Source: Xaviernesmea rhizosphaerae (GTDB taxonomy: Bacteria > Pseudomonadota > Alphaproteobacteria > Rhizobiales > Rhizobiaceae). From it: DNA of 64,000 nt. A model generated the notes under the pieces. It had not been told where the DNA came from, made no database searches, and saw only the letters and a program-made list of their open reading frames with translations. This document shows positions 8,301-16,866 of the stretch, in pieces. A program made the translations under genes and the position numbers. The first letter of the stretch is position 1. Each line of letters begins with the position of its first letter. The stretch lies in the NCBI RefSeq assembly GCF_001938945.1, contig NZ_MKIO01000021.1, forward strand, positions 1 through 64,000, written 5' to 3'.

Positions 8301-10517
8301 TCACGCGGCCTTGGTGGCGATGGTGGCCTTGTCGGCCTGGACCTGACGTCGGCGACGGCTGATACGACCGCCTTCGGGACGCGAGGACAGAAGGGCCGAG
8401 ACGGCGGCGAAGGGGCTGACAATGGCCCAGCGCACCAGCGACAGCGAGGCGAGGATGTAGTTGCGGCGATGCTGGCGGTCGCTGCGGATCTGGCGGGCCA
8501 GATCGAGATCGGACAGCAGCAGCGTGGAAACCGCGGCATAGTGCTGGGCCTCGGGCTCGAGATCGATCAGGTAGCTGCGCAGGTCGTGATTGACCGGCTT
8601 GCCGACGAAGGCCGGGATGGAGGGGATGATCACATCGGCAGGCGGATCGATCAGCAACAGTCGGCCATGGTCCCCCGGACGCAGGGGGGGGATGCTTCCC
8701 TTGCCGACCTCGATCAGCACGCGGTTGCTGGACATCTGCCGCACCAGCACCGGCAGGGTCTGGGTGCCAAGGTCCAGCTCGGCCTTGCGGGCCACCGGCA
8801 GGCTGATGCCTTCCACGTCGGTCGGCTGTTCCGTGACGATGCCGAGCGCCGCGCCGGCGATCACCAGGTTGAGGATGTTCCAGGCGCCGGTGATCAGGAT
8901 CAGGTCGCCCAGCGCCGGCTCGGTCTGGTAGCGGTAGATTGCCACGGCGAGAACCATGGAAAGACCGGCGAAGATGGCGAAGAAAGGCCAGGCGAGGCTC
9001 GAAAGCTGGCGCTGCGTCAGCGACATGCCCTTGTCGGTGACGTTGAAGGTCGGCTTGCGCGGATTGAGCAGCACGCTGACGATGGCGCGCACCAGGAAGA
9101 CCGACTGGACATATTCATAGAGCTCGGAAATCCAGGGCCAGCGCATGCGGCCGTAGAGATAGTTGCGCAGGATCTCCGAGGCGACGAGGTAGGTGACGGT
9201 ATAGGCCAGGAAGTCTTCGGCCGAGGCGTTGAAGATCTTCAGGTTGAACAGGATGAACAGGAGCGGCGCGACGAGGAAGGTGGCGCGCACGAAGGGGAAC
9301 ATCCAGAAGAGGCAGCTGGAGAGATAGCTGATGCGCTGCGCCAGCGTCAGGCCCTGCTTGAACAGCGGGTTCTTCAGGATGAGGATCTGGATCATCCCGC
9401 GGCACCAGCGCGACCGCTGGCCGATGAAGCTGGTGAAGCTTTCCGGCTGCAGGCCGGTGATCAACGGCTTGTCGACATAGACGCTGTTCCAGCCGCGCGA
9501 ATGCAGCTCCAGGGCGGTCTCGCAGTCCTCGGTGATGGTGATGCCCGAGAAGCCGCCGACTTCCTCGAGCGCCTCGCGCCGCAGCACGGCCGCCGATCCG
9601 CAGAAGAAGGAGGCGTTCCAGCGGTCCAGACCCTTCTGGATCATGGTGTAGAACATCTCGTTCTCGGAGGGCATTGTGGCATAGGTGCCGAGGTTGCGCT
9701 CGACCGGATCGGGATTGGCGAAGAAATGCGGCGTCTGGACGAGGAACAGGTCCGGATCCTTGCCGAAGAAGCCGACGGTCTCGCGCAGGAAGCGGCGTTC
9801 GGGCGCATGGTCGGCGTCGAAGACGGCGATGAGATCGCCCGAGGTGCGCTCCAGGCCGGCATTCAGATTGCCTGCCTTGGCATGGTTGTTAAGGGCGCGG
9901 GTGAGGTAATGCACACCGAGATCGGCGCACAGGGCCTTCAGTTCCGCGCCGCGCCGCTGGGCGGCGGCAGCCGTTTCCGGGTCGTTGCTGTTGCGCTTCT
10001 GGTCGGTGCCGCCGTCGTCCAGCAGGTAGACCTTGAACTTGTCGCGCGGGTAATCCATCGCGGCGGCGGCCGACAGCGTCAGCGACAGGATCTCGGCGCT
10101 CTCGTTATAGGACGGAACGAACACATCGACCGTCGGCAAATCCTCATCGGCCGGCAGGGCCGGCGTCTCGCGCTCGATCGGATCGGCAACCACGAAGACG
10201 CTGATGAAAAACATCACGATGCAGAACATTTCCGACACATACAGCGCCATGCCGGGGATGAACGACAGAAGATCGTCGATCGGCGGCAAGGTGCTGGTGG
10301 TGCGCCAGTAGGCATAGCGCAGAACAATGATGCTGGCGGTCGCCAGTGCGATGTATCGCAGCAGCCCCTTGCCGTCGAAGCGGGTGATCACGAAGAGAAA
10401 GGCGATGGTCAGGCCGGCAACGACAAGCTGTACATCTGCGCCCACCGGCTGGAGCACGAATATGAAGAGTGCAAGGGATGACAGCACCCAAAGTGCCAGG
10501 GAAACGATACGGAACAT
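8301..10517 (-). CDS. bcsA: Cellulose synthase catalytic subunit BcsA (UDP-forming)
   Basis: An inner-membrane GT2 processive glycosyltransferase that polymerises UDP-glucose into beta-1,4-glucan and extrudes it. Four N-terminal membrane helices are followed by the GT2 core with DDGGTD, DADH, TEDCET and QRSRW motifs, then four further helices and a C-terminal PilZ-like region (about residues 580-690). The 738-residue length is normal for rhizobial CelA/BcsA. The usual c-di-GMP signatures (RxxxR just before PilZ and D/NxSxxG within it) are not evident. The region reads VARKAELD and later SSNRVLIEVG, so c-di-GMP activation may work differently. A GAGG ribosome site precedes the ATG. It is the first gene of the operon, behind a long AT-rich leader. 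Confidence 0.96.
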   Translation of the reverse strand: MFRIVSLALWVLSSLALFIFVLQPVGADVQLVVAGLTIAFLFVITRFDGKGLLRYIALATASIIVLRYAYWRTTSTLPPIDDLLSFIPGMALYVSEMFCIVMFFISVFVVADPIERETPALPADEDLPTVDVFVPSYNESAEILSLTLSAAAAMDYPRDKFKVYLLDDGGTDQKRNSNDPETAAAAQRRGAELKALCADLGVHYLTRALNNHAKAGNLNAGLERTSGDLIAVFDADHAPERRFLRETVGFFGKDPDLFLVQTPHFFANPDPVERNLGTYATMPSENEMFYTMIQKGLDRWNASFFCGSAAVLRREALEEVGGFSGITITEDCETALELHSRGWNSVYVDKPLITGLQPESFTSFIGQRSRWCRGMIQILILKNPLFKQGLTLAQRISYLSSCLFWMFPFVRATFLVAPLLFILFNLKIFNASAEDFLAYTVTYLVASEILRNYLYGRMRWPWISELYEYVQSVFLVRAIVSVLLNPRKPTFNVTDKGMSLTQRQLSSLAWPFFAIFAGLSMVLAVAIYRYQTEPALGDLILITGAWNILNLVIAGAALGIVTEQPTDVEGISLPVARKAELDLGTQTLPVLVRQMSSNRVLIEVGKGSIPPLRPGDHGRLLLIDPPADVIIPSIPAFVGKPVNHDLRSYLIDLEPEAQHYAAVSTLLLSDLDLARQIRSDRQHRRNYILASLSLVRWAIVSPFAAVSALLSSRPEGGRISRRRRQVQADKATIATKAA

Positions 10518-11063
10518 GGCGACCTCGCTAATGACTCTCGCCAGTAAGTATTAACTGGATATTAGTGTCAACAATTCCAATTTTAACTAAATTCCATGCG
10601 TTGTTTCTTTTGGGGAGGCGGGCCGCTGGTGTCGGACTTGTTGAAAGAAAAAATTTCTTATTCCATGCACAATATTGCCTATTTTCAGATCTTAAGTTCT
10701 CATTTTGGGTGTTTTTTTTCGCTTTTTCACGAAATGCGGCAGGGAATATAAACTCGCGAACAGGTAAATAATGATCGTTAATATATTTTATTTTATGGAT
10801 TTAAAATGTAAAATGCTTGTTTATTATTGAAACGAAGTGTCTTGAAATGACGCTTTACTGGTGTGCCAAGCAGGCGCTTGCACCGATTTGATACGCAGAG
10901 GGTCATCTCAGCTCTTGTTGCCGCAAAAGCCACGAAGGACCGCTCTGCCCTTTGGCGGGAATCACGGTTGTCGCGCTTGAGGCTTTTGCGGTGCGAGATC
11001 ATGGCGTCGCCGAAATCGCGCCAGCCTCTTTCCGGGCTGAAAGCACTGGCCTGCGCATGATTT
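10518..11063. promoter_or_regulatory. AT-rich leader upstream of bcsA
   Basis: A stretch of about 545 bases with no credible gene. Roughly 10550-10860 is strikingly AT-rich compared with the surrounding DNA, with T-runs and A-runs around 10665-10820. It must hold the bcsA promoter. AT-rich leaders of exopolysaccharide genes are favoured targets of rhizobial MucR/Ros-type regulators, but no specific site can be assigned by eye. Short open frames inside it have no ribosome sites worth reporting. Confidence 0.5.
10921..10991. repeat. Long-loop inverted repeat in the bcsA leader
   Basis: Eleven-base perfect arms CCGCAAAAGCC (10921-10931) and GGCTTTTGCGG (10981-10991) are separated by 49 bases. 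The structure sits between bcsA and the DUF2161 gene, outside any coding frame I trust. It could be a small-RNA hairpin, a remnant of a mobile palindromic element, or a regulatory stem. Confidence 0.6.
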
Positions 11064-11076
11064 TCAGTCTGATGCT
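11051..11076. repeat. RIME-like fragment, copy C, overlapping a gene end
   Basis: Twenty-four of 26 bases match 154-179. The minus-strand DUF2161 gene takes its last codons and its stop (11064-11066) from this sequence, so the repeat overlaps a coding 3' end. Confidence 0.7.
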
Positions 11077-11732
11077 GTAAGCAGGACCTGTGGCCATTTG
11101 CTCAAAGCGGCGCGGCCCGCATCGGTGAGCACGTAGACCCCGCGGTCGATGCGCTGGAACCAGCCATAGACATTGGCCTGCAGCAGCCGCCCGGCGCCGG
11201 GCACCCGTGCGGCGATCTCCTTGGGGCGGCAGCGCCCGGCGTCGATTTCGGCTGCGCAGAGCAGCGCCTGCTGACGATAGGCGGTCATCACAGGCGCGCG
11301 CGTGCTGCCGCCGGTCACCGGATCGCCCTGGCGGCGGCGAAATTCCGTGACGAGACGCGAGCGGCGTTTGGCATTGGTGCGCGGCATGGGGGAGACGGCG
11401 CTGACGACGATGCTGACGAGGCCGGTGTCGGATACACCGAGCATGCCGATGCCGAGCCGGCGGCAGAGATCGCGATAGCGCCGGTCGGCCTCGCGGCCGC
11501 GCCCTTTTGCCGAAATCCGCGCGGCGATCCAGACCTCGTCGGCGATCGCGGCGCGGTCCACCGCCTGGAGCAGGAGTTCGAGATTGAAGCGCAGCTTCAA
11601 CTCGCAGACCACGACCAGATCCGGCTCGCCCGGCTTGACGCCCAGAAGATCGCAGCCGCCGATCTCTCCCTTCACCTCGAAGCCGAGCGTCTCAAGAAAG
11701 GTTTTGACGGGTTGCGAGAGGGAGGTTTCCAT
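11064..11732 (-). CDS. DUF2161 family PD-(D/E)XK-like protein with C-terminal winged helix
   Basis: A conserved alphaproteobacterial protein (222 aa). The N-terminal half contains the spaced acidic residues and E-x-K of a PD-(D/E)XK nuclease fold: D28, then PDL with D38, and E44/K46 in CELK. The C-terminal third (about residues 155-222) looks like a winged helix ending in a REase-associated DNA-binding type domain. No methyltransferase or other restriction gene is beside it, so a classic restriction system is not supported. The ATG at 11732 is preferred because the conserved METSLSQPVK start is there; the frame continues 25 codons upstream. Function is unproven. Confidence 0.8.
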   Translation of the reverse strand: METSLSQPVKTFLETLGFEVKGEIGGCDLLGVKPGEPDLVVVCELKLRFNLELLLQAVDRAAIADEVWIAARISAKGRGREADRRYRDLCRRLGIGMLGVSDTGLVSIVVSAVSPMPRTNAKRRSRLVTEFRRRQGDPVTGGSTRAPVMTAYRQQALLCAAEIDAGRCRPKEIAARVPGAGRLLQANVYGWFQRIDRGVYVLTDAGRAALSKWPQVLLTASD

Positions 11733-11947
11733 AAGCGAGACCGGGGCCTTGATGCGTCGTGCCGAAAGGCGGGAGCGGGATCCCGGTACCATCCTAGGCA
11801 AAGACAAGATCGAAAGGAGCGGCCGAGCCCGTATGGTCGGTGCGATGCTCCAGGCGGATGGCCCGCTTTAGGTCCGGCGATGCTCCGGCGCAAGCGGCCG
11901 GCGTGCTGCTCCGCCGGACAGGCCGGCGGGGCAGCGTTCCTTCAGCC

Positions 11948-13006
11948 TCACGCCTGCTGCAGATGCGGCCCCAGGAGGAAGAGATCGGCCTCGCCGAGCC
12001 GGGCGGATGCGGTCTGCGCCTGATGCCAGTAGGGATAGAGCAGCTTGGGCTTGCTGACATCGTCGAGCCGCTGGCGCTCCTCGTCGGTCAGCTTCAGCTC
12101 GGCGGCGGCAAGATTGTCCTTGAACTGCGCTTCCGTCCGCCCGCCGATGATCACGGATGTGACCGGCTTGCGGCCGATGAGCCAGGCCAGCGCCACCTGT
12201 GCGGCGGAGACGCCGCGCGCCTGCGCGATTTCCACCAGCGTATCGACGATCGACCAGAGCCGATCGACATCGCGGATCGGCGGCTCGGTCCAGCCGGCCG
12301 CCTGGCGGCTGCCCTCTGGCGTGTGGTCGCGGCGGTGCTTGCCGGAGAGAAGGCCGCCGGCGATCGGGCTCCAGACGAGCACGCCCAGCCCCTGGTCGAT
12401 CGACAGCGGCAGGAGCTCGAATTCGGCGTCGCGCGATTCCAGCGAATAATGAATCTGCTGGCTGATGAAGCGGTGGCGCTTGTCCAGCGCGCTGATGCCC
12501 ATGGCCTTCATGATATGCCAGGCCGAATAGTTGGAGCAGCCGATGTAGCGGACCTTGCCATGCTGAACCAGCGTATCGAGCGCGGCCATGGTCTCCTCCA
12601 GCGGCGTCTGCCCGTCCCATTCATGTACCTGATAGAGGTCGATCACATCCGTGTTCAGCCGCTTCAGGCTTGCCTCGCATTCGCGGATGAGATGGTGGCG
12701 CGACAGGCCCTGCTCGTTGACGCCGTCGCCCATGGGAAAGCGCGCCTTGGTGGCGATCAGCACGTCGTTCTTGCGCTTGCCGCCCAGCACCTCGCCGATG
12801 ATCTCCTCCGAGGCGCCGGCGGAATAGGCATTGGCCGTGTCGATCAGATTGACGCCGGCGTCCAGGCACATGTCGATCAGCCGGCGGGCCTCATCCACCC
12901 CCTGGCTGCCCACCATCGCGGCCCAGCCCTTGCCGCCCATGGTCATGGTGCCAACCGTGATGGTCGATACTTTCAGCCCCGAATGGCCGAGATTGCGGTA
13001 TTCCAT
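11948..13006 (-). CDS. Aldo/keto reductase
   Basis: NADPH-dependent (beta/alpha)8 oxidoreductase, 352 aa, cytoplasmic. The catalytic tetrad is visible as D56, Y61, K87 and H128, followed by the GCSNYSAWH segment and a C-terminal cofactor-binding region around the IIGGRTEAQ stretch. It resembles the YajO/Tas-like group; the substrate is unknown. GAGGA nine bases before the ATG at 13006 fixes the start. It stands alone, divergent from the acetyltransferase gene. Confidence 0.93.
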   Translation of the reverse strand: MEYRNLGHSGLKVSTITVGTMTMGGKGWAAMVGSQGVDEARRLIDMCLDAGVNLIDTANAYSAGASEEIIGEVLGGKRKNDVLIATKARFPMGDGVNEQGLSRHHLIRECEASLKRLNTDVIDLYQVHEWDGQTPLEETMAALDTLVQHGKVRYIGCSNYSAWHIMKAMGISALDKRHRFISQQIHYSLESRDAEFELLPLSIDQGLGVLVWSPIAGGLLSGKHRRDHTPEGSRQAAGWTEPPIRDVDRLWSIVDTLVEIAQARGVSAAQVALAWLIGRKPVTSVIIGGRTEAQFKDNLAAAELKLTDEERQRLDDVSKPKLLYPYWHQAQTASARLGEADLFLLGPHLQQA

Positions 13007-13218
13007 GCGTGATCCTCCTCTTTGATCCGACCATAGATAGGGCACGGCGCGGGAGGCGAAAGTCGCCATAAATGGGCCTGCCCCGACGGGGGTCGGTTCT
13101 CCCCGGTTTTTTCGCCCGGCCTGACGCCGGGGCGCGGGGAAATGCTTTATGGTCGGCAATCGCGCCAAGCCTGCGCTGCCGAGACAGGCGCGCCGCGTCC
13201 TTCCGGAGAACAAGCCCG

Positions 13219-13701
13219 ATGCCGCCCGGTTTTCATCTGACGGACGATCCCGATCCCGAGCGGCTGCGCCAGCTCGGGTCCGCGCTGGCCGGCTTCAACA
13301 CGGCCGATGTCGGGCCCTCCGGGCACCGGCCGCTGGTGCTGTTTCTCGCCGATGATCAGGGCGTGCTTCTGGCCGGCCTTTCCGGCTACACCGCCTGGGG
13401 CTGGCTCTATATCCAGTGGCTCTGGGTGGCGGAGACCATGCGCGGGCAGGGCCTGGCGGGGCAGATGCTGGAGGCCGCGGAGGCCGAGGCGGCGCGGCGG
13501 GGCTGCCATGGCGCCTGGATCGACACCTTCAGCCCGACCGCCTTGCGAACCTATCAAAAAGCCGGTTACACCGCCTTCGGCGCGCTCGATGGCTTTCCGC
13601 AGGGGCGGGTGCGCAGCTTCCTGCAGAAGGCGCTCGCCCCGCCGCCGGTATCGGAGGAGGACGGAGGCCAGAGCCATGGCGGCGCAAGCAAGGCGGGCTG
13701 A
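13219..13701 (+). CDS. GNAT family N-acetyltransferase
   Basis: A 160-residue acetyl-CoA-dependent acetyltransferase. Motif A with the acetyl-CoA loop reads RGQGLAGQML (about residues 75-84), followed by a C-terminal NPxA-like region ending in FLQKAL, a common feature of small-molecule GNATs. GGAGAA nine bases before ATG 13219 supports this start over upstream in-frame codons. The substrate is not predictable; it is divergent from the aldo/keto reductase. Confidence 0.88.
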   Translation: MPPGFHLTDDPDPERLRQLGSALAGFNTADVGPSGHRPLVLFLADDQGVLLAGLSGYTAWGWLYIQWLWVAETMRGQGLAGQMLEAAEAEAARRGCHGAWIDTFSPTALRTYQKAGYTAFGALDGFPQGRVRSFLQKALAPPPVSEEDGGQSHGGASKAG

Positions 13702-13929
13702 CACGCCGTCCTTTTACGGCCGCTGTTCGCCTTCGCTCAGCTGCCACATTCCGCACGCAGGCGATGACGGGACATCGTCCCGCGGCATCCTCCGGTCCGC
13801 TCCCCTGTCTTCAGCGGCGCAAGTTCGCAGCCGCCGGTGTTGAATGGTCTGCCGCGCGCTTGGCTGCGTATGCCACGGCGTCGCTTGCAAATCCGCGGGC
13901 AAAGGTCGATGTCGGTAATTGCGCTTTGT

Positions 13930-13947
13930 CCGAAGCCGATGCTTCGG
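13930..13947. repeat. Short hairpin before the CHASE3 cyclase
   Basis: Perfect seven-base arms CCGAAGC (13930-13936) and GCTTCGG (13941-13947) with a CGAT loop. The right arm ATGCTTCGG recurs directly at 13963-13971. It sits in the 5' region of the cyclase gene and could influence its translation. Confidence 0.45.
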
Positions 13948-13986
13948 ATAAGGCTTGGACCAATGCTTCGGGCGGGTGGAGACAAA

Positions 13987-15228
13987 GTGACGTTGGATCG
14001 CGATCAGCTCGTGGCGGACAGCACCAAGCGCAAGACGGTGGTCCGCCGCCTCGCTTACGAAACCGGCCGCAACATCATCCCCATCGTGGTGGCGACCATC
14101 ATCCTGGCGGCAACGCTGATCAGCCTGTCGCTCTGGCTGTCGAGCCGCAGCAGCGAGGCTGACAGGGCGGTGGCCCATACGGTGCGCAACCATCGCCGTT
14201 TGAGCATCGTCCAGTCGCTGCTGCAGGATGCCGAGATCGGCCAGCGCGGCTATCTGCTCACCGGCGACAGCTTCTATCTCGAGCCCTACGACACGGCCGT
14301 CGCCCAGATCAGCGGCGCGCTCGATGATCTCGCGGTCAACATGACCGACAACACGACGCAGACCGCCAATGTCTCTGTGTTGCGCACGCTGGTGGTGCAG
14401 AAAATGTCGGAGCTGCGCCAGAGCGTGCAGCGCCAGCGCGAGGGCGACCATCAGGCGGCCGTGGCGATCCTGCTCGGCGGGCAGGGCAAGGTGCTGATGG
14501 ACGGCGTGCGCGACGTGCTGACCCGGATGCGCAACGAGGAAGAGCAGCTGATGGTGGAGCGTGCCCGCGATGCGCGGCATGCCTCCTGGCAGATGGAAAT
14601 GCTGGTCATTGCCCTGGCTCTGTTCCTCGCCGCCGTCGGCCTTCTCTCGCTGAAGCTGATGATTTCGCGCACCCGCGCGGCGGAAGCCGCCCGCGACGAG
14701 CTTCTGGCCCGGCTGGACCGCAAGCTGCTGGCCGTGCTCGCGGCCGATCTCGTGGGCTACAGCGCGCTGATGGAAAGCAACGAGACCGAGACGCTCGATC
14801 GCCTGCAGCATGCCCGCGGTCTCATCGACCCGCTGATCGAGGAGCACCAGGGCACGATCGTTACCACGGCGGGCGACAGCGTTCTGGCAGTGTTTTCCAG
14901 CGCGCTCTCCGCGCTCGATTGCGCTCTGGCGATCCAGACGGCCATGCGGCGGCAGAATGAGGGAATGGAGGCCGACGCGCATATGGCCTTCCGCATAGGC
15001 CTCAATGTCGGTGACGTCATCGTGCAGAACGGCGATGTCTTCGGCGATACCGTCAATGTGGCGGCAAGGCTGGAGGGCCTGGCTGAGCCCGGCGGCATCT
15101 GCATTACCCGCACGGTGCGCGACCATATCCGCAAGCAGCGAAACGTCACCTTCGAGGATCTCGGCTTCCAGCGGCTGAAAAACATCGCCCAGCCGATCAG
15201 CGCCTTCCGGGTCCGCCAGACGGCCTAA
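13987..15228 (+). CDS. Adenylate/guanylate cyclase with CHASE3 sensor
   Basis: A membrane receptor cyclase of 413 aa. Helix 1 (about residues 20-42) and helix 2 (about 200-222) enclose a periplasmic CHASE3 domain carrying the typical AEIGQRGYLLTGD signature. A class III catalytic domain follows from about residue 235. Metal-binding Asp residues (AADLVGYS, AGDSVLA) and the transition-state Asn/Arg (NVAAR) are present. The Lys that normally helps select adenine is Thr here (VTTAGD), so ATP versus GTP use is uncertain. I chose GTG 13987 because GGTGGAG precedes it; ATG 13963 is possible. It converges with a second CHASE3 gene, the stops lying 23 bases apart. Confidence 0.88.
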   Translation: MTLDRDQLVADSTKRKTVVRRLAYETGRNIIPIVVATIILAATLISLSLWLSSRSSEADRAVAHTVRNHRRLSIVQSLLQDAEIGQRGYLLTGDSFYLEPYDTAVAQISGALDDLAVNMTDNTTQTANVSVLRTLVVQKMSELRQSVQRQREGDHQAAVAILLGGQGKVLMDGVRDVLTRMRNEEEQLMVERARDARHASWQMEMLVIALALFLAAVGLLSLKLMISRTRAAEAARDELLARLDRKLLAVLAADLVGYSALMESNETETLDRLQHARGLIDPLIEEHQGTIVTTAGDSVLAVFSSALSALDCALAIQTAMRRQNEGMEADAHMAFRIGLNVGDVIVQNGDVFGDTVNVAARLEGLAEPGGICITRTVRDHIRKQRNVTFEDLGFQRLKNIAQPISAFRVRQTA

Positions 15229-15251
15229 GCGTCGGGCCGCCGGCCTCCTGC

Positions 15252-15947
15252 TCAAACCGTGCCCAGCTCTTCCTGCCGCTTGCGCCGGCCGAGCCAGATC
15301 TCCACGCACCAGCGCGAGACAAGCGAGAGCAGCGCCACGGAGATGGCGACGAGGCGCACGCGCTCCTCGTCATGGTCGACTTCGGTCTTGCGGGCGCTCA
15401 GGAGCGTCTTTTCGCTTTCGGTCATCTCGCCGATCACCTGGCGGATCTCGTCCATGCGCGCCGTGCGCATGCTGTCCCGCTCCACCAGGATCGCCGCCTG
15501 AACGCCTTGCTCGTCATGCACGGTGATCGCATGGGCAAGTTCGGCGAGCTTGAGATTGATCAGCGCCTGCAATTGATCGGCGCGCGCGGTCTGGTCCGGA
15601 TTGTCGGAGACCATCTCCTTTAGTTTCGGCGCCATCCAGGCCAGGCGCTCGCGCGCATGCACATAGGGCTTGAGATAGGCGGTGTCGCTGCTGAGCAGAT
15701 AGCCGCGCTGGCCCGTTTCCGCATCGTCGAGGCCGATCAGCACGTCCTTGCTCATCTCGATCACTTCATGTGTGTGCACCACCAGGTCGCGATGGTCGCT
15801 CAAGAGATCGTGGGTACGGATGTTCAGCACGATGCCGGCGGCCAGGATCACGCTGGCGGGCAGAAGCCGCATAAGCGTCTCGGGCGTCAGAAAGCGTCTG
15901 CGCCAGTCGGCCAGGGTGGCAAGAAGGCTTGAGGTGCTGGCGGGCAT
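15252..15947 (-). CDS. Stand-alone CHASE3 membrane sensor without output domain
   Basis: A 231-residue protein with one membrane helix near residues 28-45, a CHASE3 domain with the DDAETGQRGYLLSSD signature, and a second helix near 200-217. It ends after only about 15 cytoplasmic residues (RRKRQEELGTV), where a kinase, cyclase or methyl-accepting domain would normally begin. I see no frameshift restoring an output domain downstream. ATG 15947 has AGGA nine bases upstream. It faces the CHASE3 cyclase tail to tail. Function is unknown; a partner or decoy for another CHASE3 receptor is one inference. Confidence 0.82.
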   Translation of the reverse strand: MPASTSSLLATLADWRRRFLTPETLMRLLPASVILAAGIVLNIRTHDLLSDHRDLVVHTHEVIEMSKDVLIGLDDAETGQRGYLLSSDTAYLKPYVHARERLAWMAPKLKEMVSDNPDQTARADQLQALINLKLAELAHAITVHDEQGVQAAILVERDSMRTARMDEIRQVIGEMTESEKTLLSARKTEVDHDEERVRLVAISVALLSLVSRWCVEIWLGRRKRQEELGTV

Positions 15948-16173
15948 GCGGATCAATCCTGATCGGTCTGGGCGCGTCTGGGTCTGGACACGTCTCGGTC
16001 TGGGCGCATCGGTCGAAATCGACAGGAGACGGTCGCCAAGACCGGCGCGCCGCCTATATGCGGGAGAAAGGATATAGGGCGCGCGCCGCCTGTTGGCGAT
16101 GCGGGCAAGACCCGATCGACGCGAGGAGGCCGCTGCCGGGAAGCCTGCTGCCGGAAGGAAGGAACGAGGACGC

Positions 16174-16743
16174 GTGCTGGAACATTGGATCGTCGATTAT
16201 GGCGCGCTTGCCATCTTCCTGGGCGCGGCGCTGGAGGGGGAGACGGCCGCCTTTCTCGGCGGCGTTCTAGCACACCGCCATCTCCTGCCTTACTGGCAGG
16301 TGGCGGTCGCGGCCTGTCTCGGCTCCTTTCTCGCCGATCAGGCCTTCTTTTTCGCCGGGCGTTATGCCGCCAACTGGCGCATCGTCCAGCGTGCCTTGCA
16401 ATCCCGGGCGCTGCAGCGGGTCACGCGGCTGCTCGAGGCCCATCCGACCGGCTTCGTGCTCTCCTTCCGCTTCATCTATGGCATGCGCACCATCAGCCCG
16501 CTGGTCATCGGCACGACCCGCATTCCGGCCTTGCGCTTTCTCCTGCTCAACGCCATCGCCGCGCTGGTTTGGGGCATCCTCATCACCGCCATCGGCTTCC
16601 TGTTCAGCGAGACGGTGCATGCCCTGTTCGGACGCATGCGGCTGCACGCGCATCTTCTGGTCGCCATCGGTGCGCTCGCGCTGCTCATCCCCGCGCTCTG
16701 GCTCGTCGCCCGGCACTGGCGCCGGCCGGATCCGGCATCATAG
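16174..16743 (+). CDS. DedA/SNARE-associated family membrane protein
   Basis: An inner-membrane protein of 189 aa. DedA proteins act in lipid carrier recycling, membrane potential or drug tolerance; several are undecaprenyl-phosphate or phospholipid flippases. The family traits are an N-terminal E-G-E within a glycine-rich re-entrant segment (ALEGETAAFLGG), then F-x-x-G-R and the conserved R-F-x-x-G-x-R (RFIYGMR), and hydrophobic C-terminal helices. GTG 16174 follows GAGGA and gives a normal length. It stands alone. Confidence 0.88.
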   Translation: MLEHWIVDYGALAIFLGAALEGETAAFLGGVLAHRHLLPYWQVAVAACLGSFLADQAFFFAGRYAANWRIVQRALQSRALQRVTRLLEAHPTGFVLSFRFIYGMRTISPLVIGTTRIPALRFLLLNAIAALVWGILITAIGFLFSETVHALFGRMRLHAHLLVAIGALALLIPALWLVARHWRRPDPAS

Positions 16744-16866
16744 CCGGTACGCAGGTCCTCCGCGCGCCTGCGAACGGAAAGAGGCGGCCTTCGCTGCGTC
16801 GCGATGAACCTTTTTGCCCGCTTTGCGGTTCTCTGGTGCGTTTCATAACCCTGGAAGGTGTTGTCG

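Noticed and set aside
8469..10481. Plus-strand frame of 670 codons opposite bcsA
   Set aside because: Same reason; it lies wholly inside bcsA.
10565..10771. Small frame in the AT-rich leader
   Set aside because: No ribosome site, odd composition, no similarity to a known peptide.
11064..11732. DUF2161 gene as part of a restriction-modification or defence island
   Set aside because: No methyltransferase, helicase or other defence gene within several kilobases.
13714..15309. Minus-strand frame of 531 codons opposite the CHASE3 cyclase
   Set aside because: Shadow; the plus strand has membrane helices, CHASE3 and catalytic motifs.
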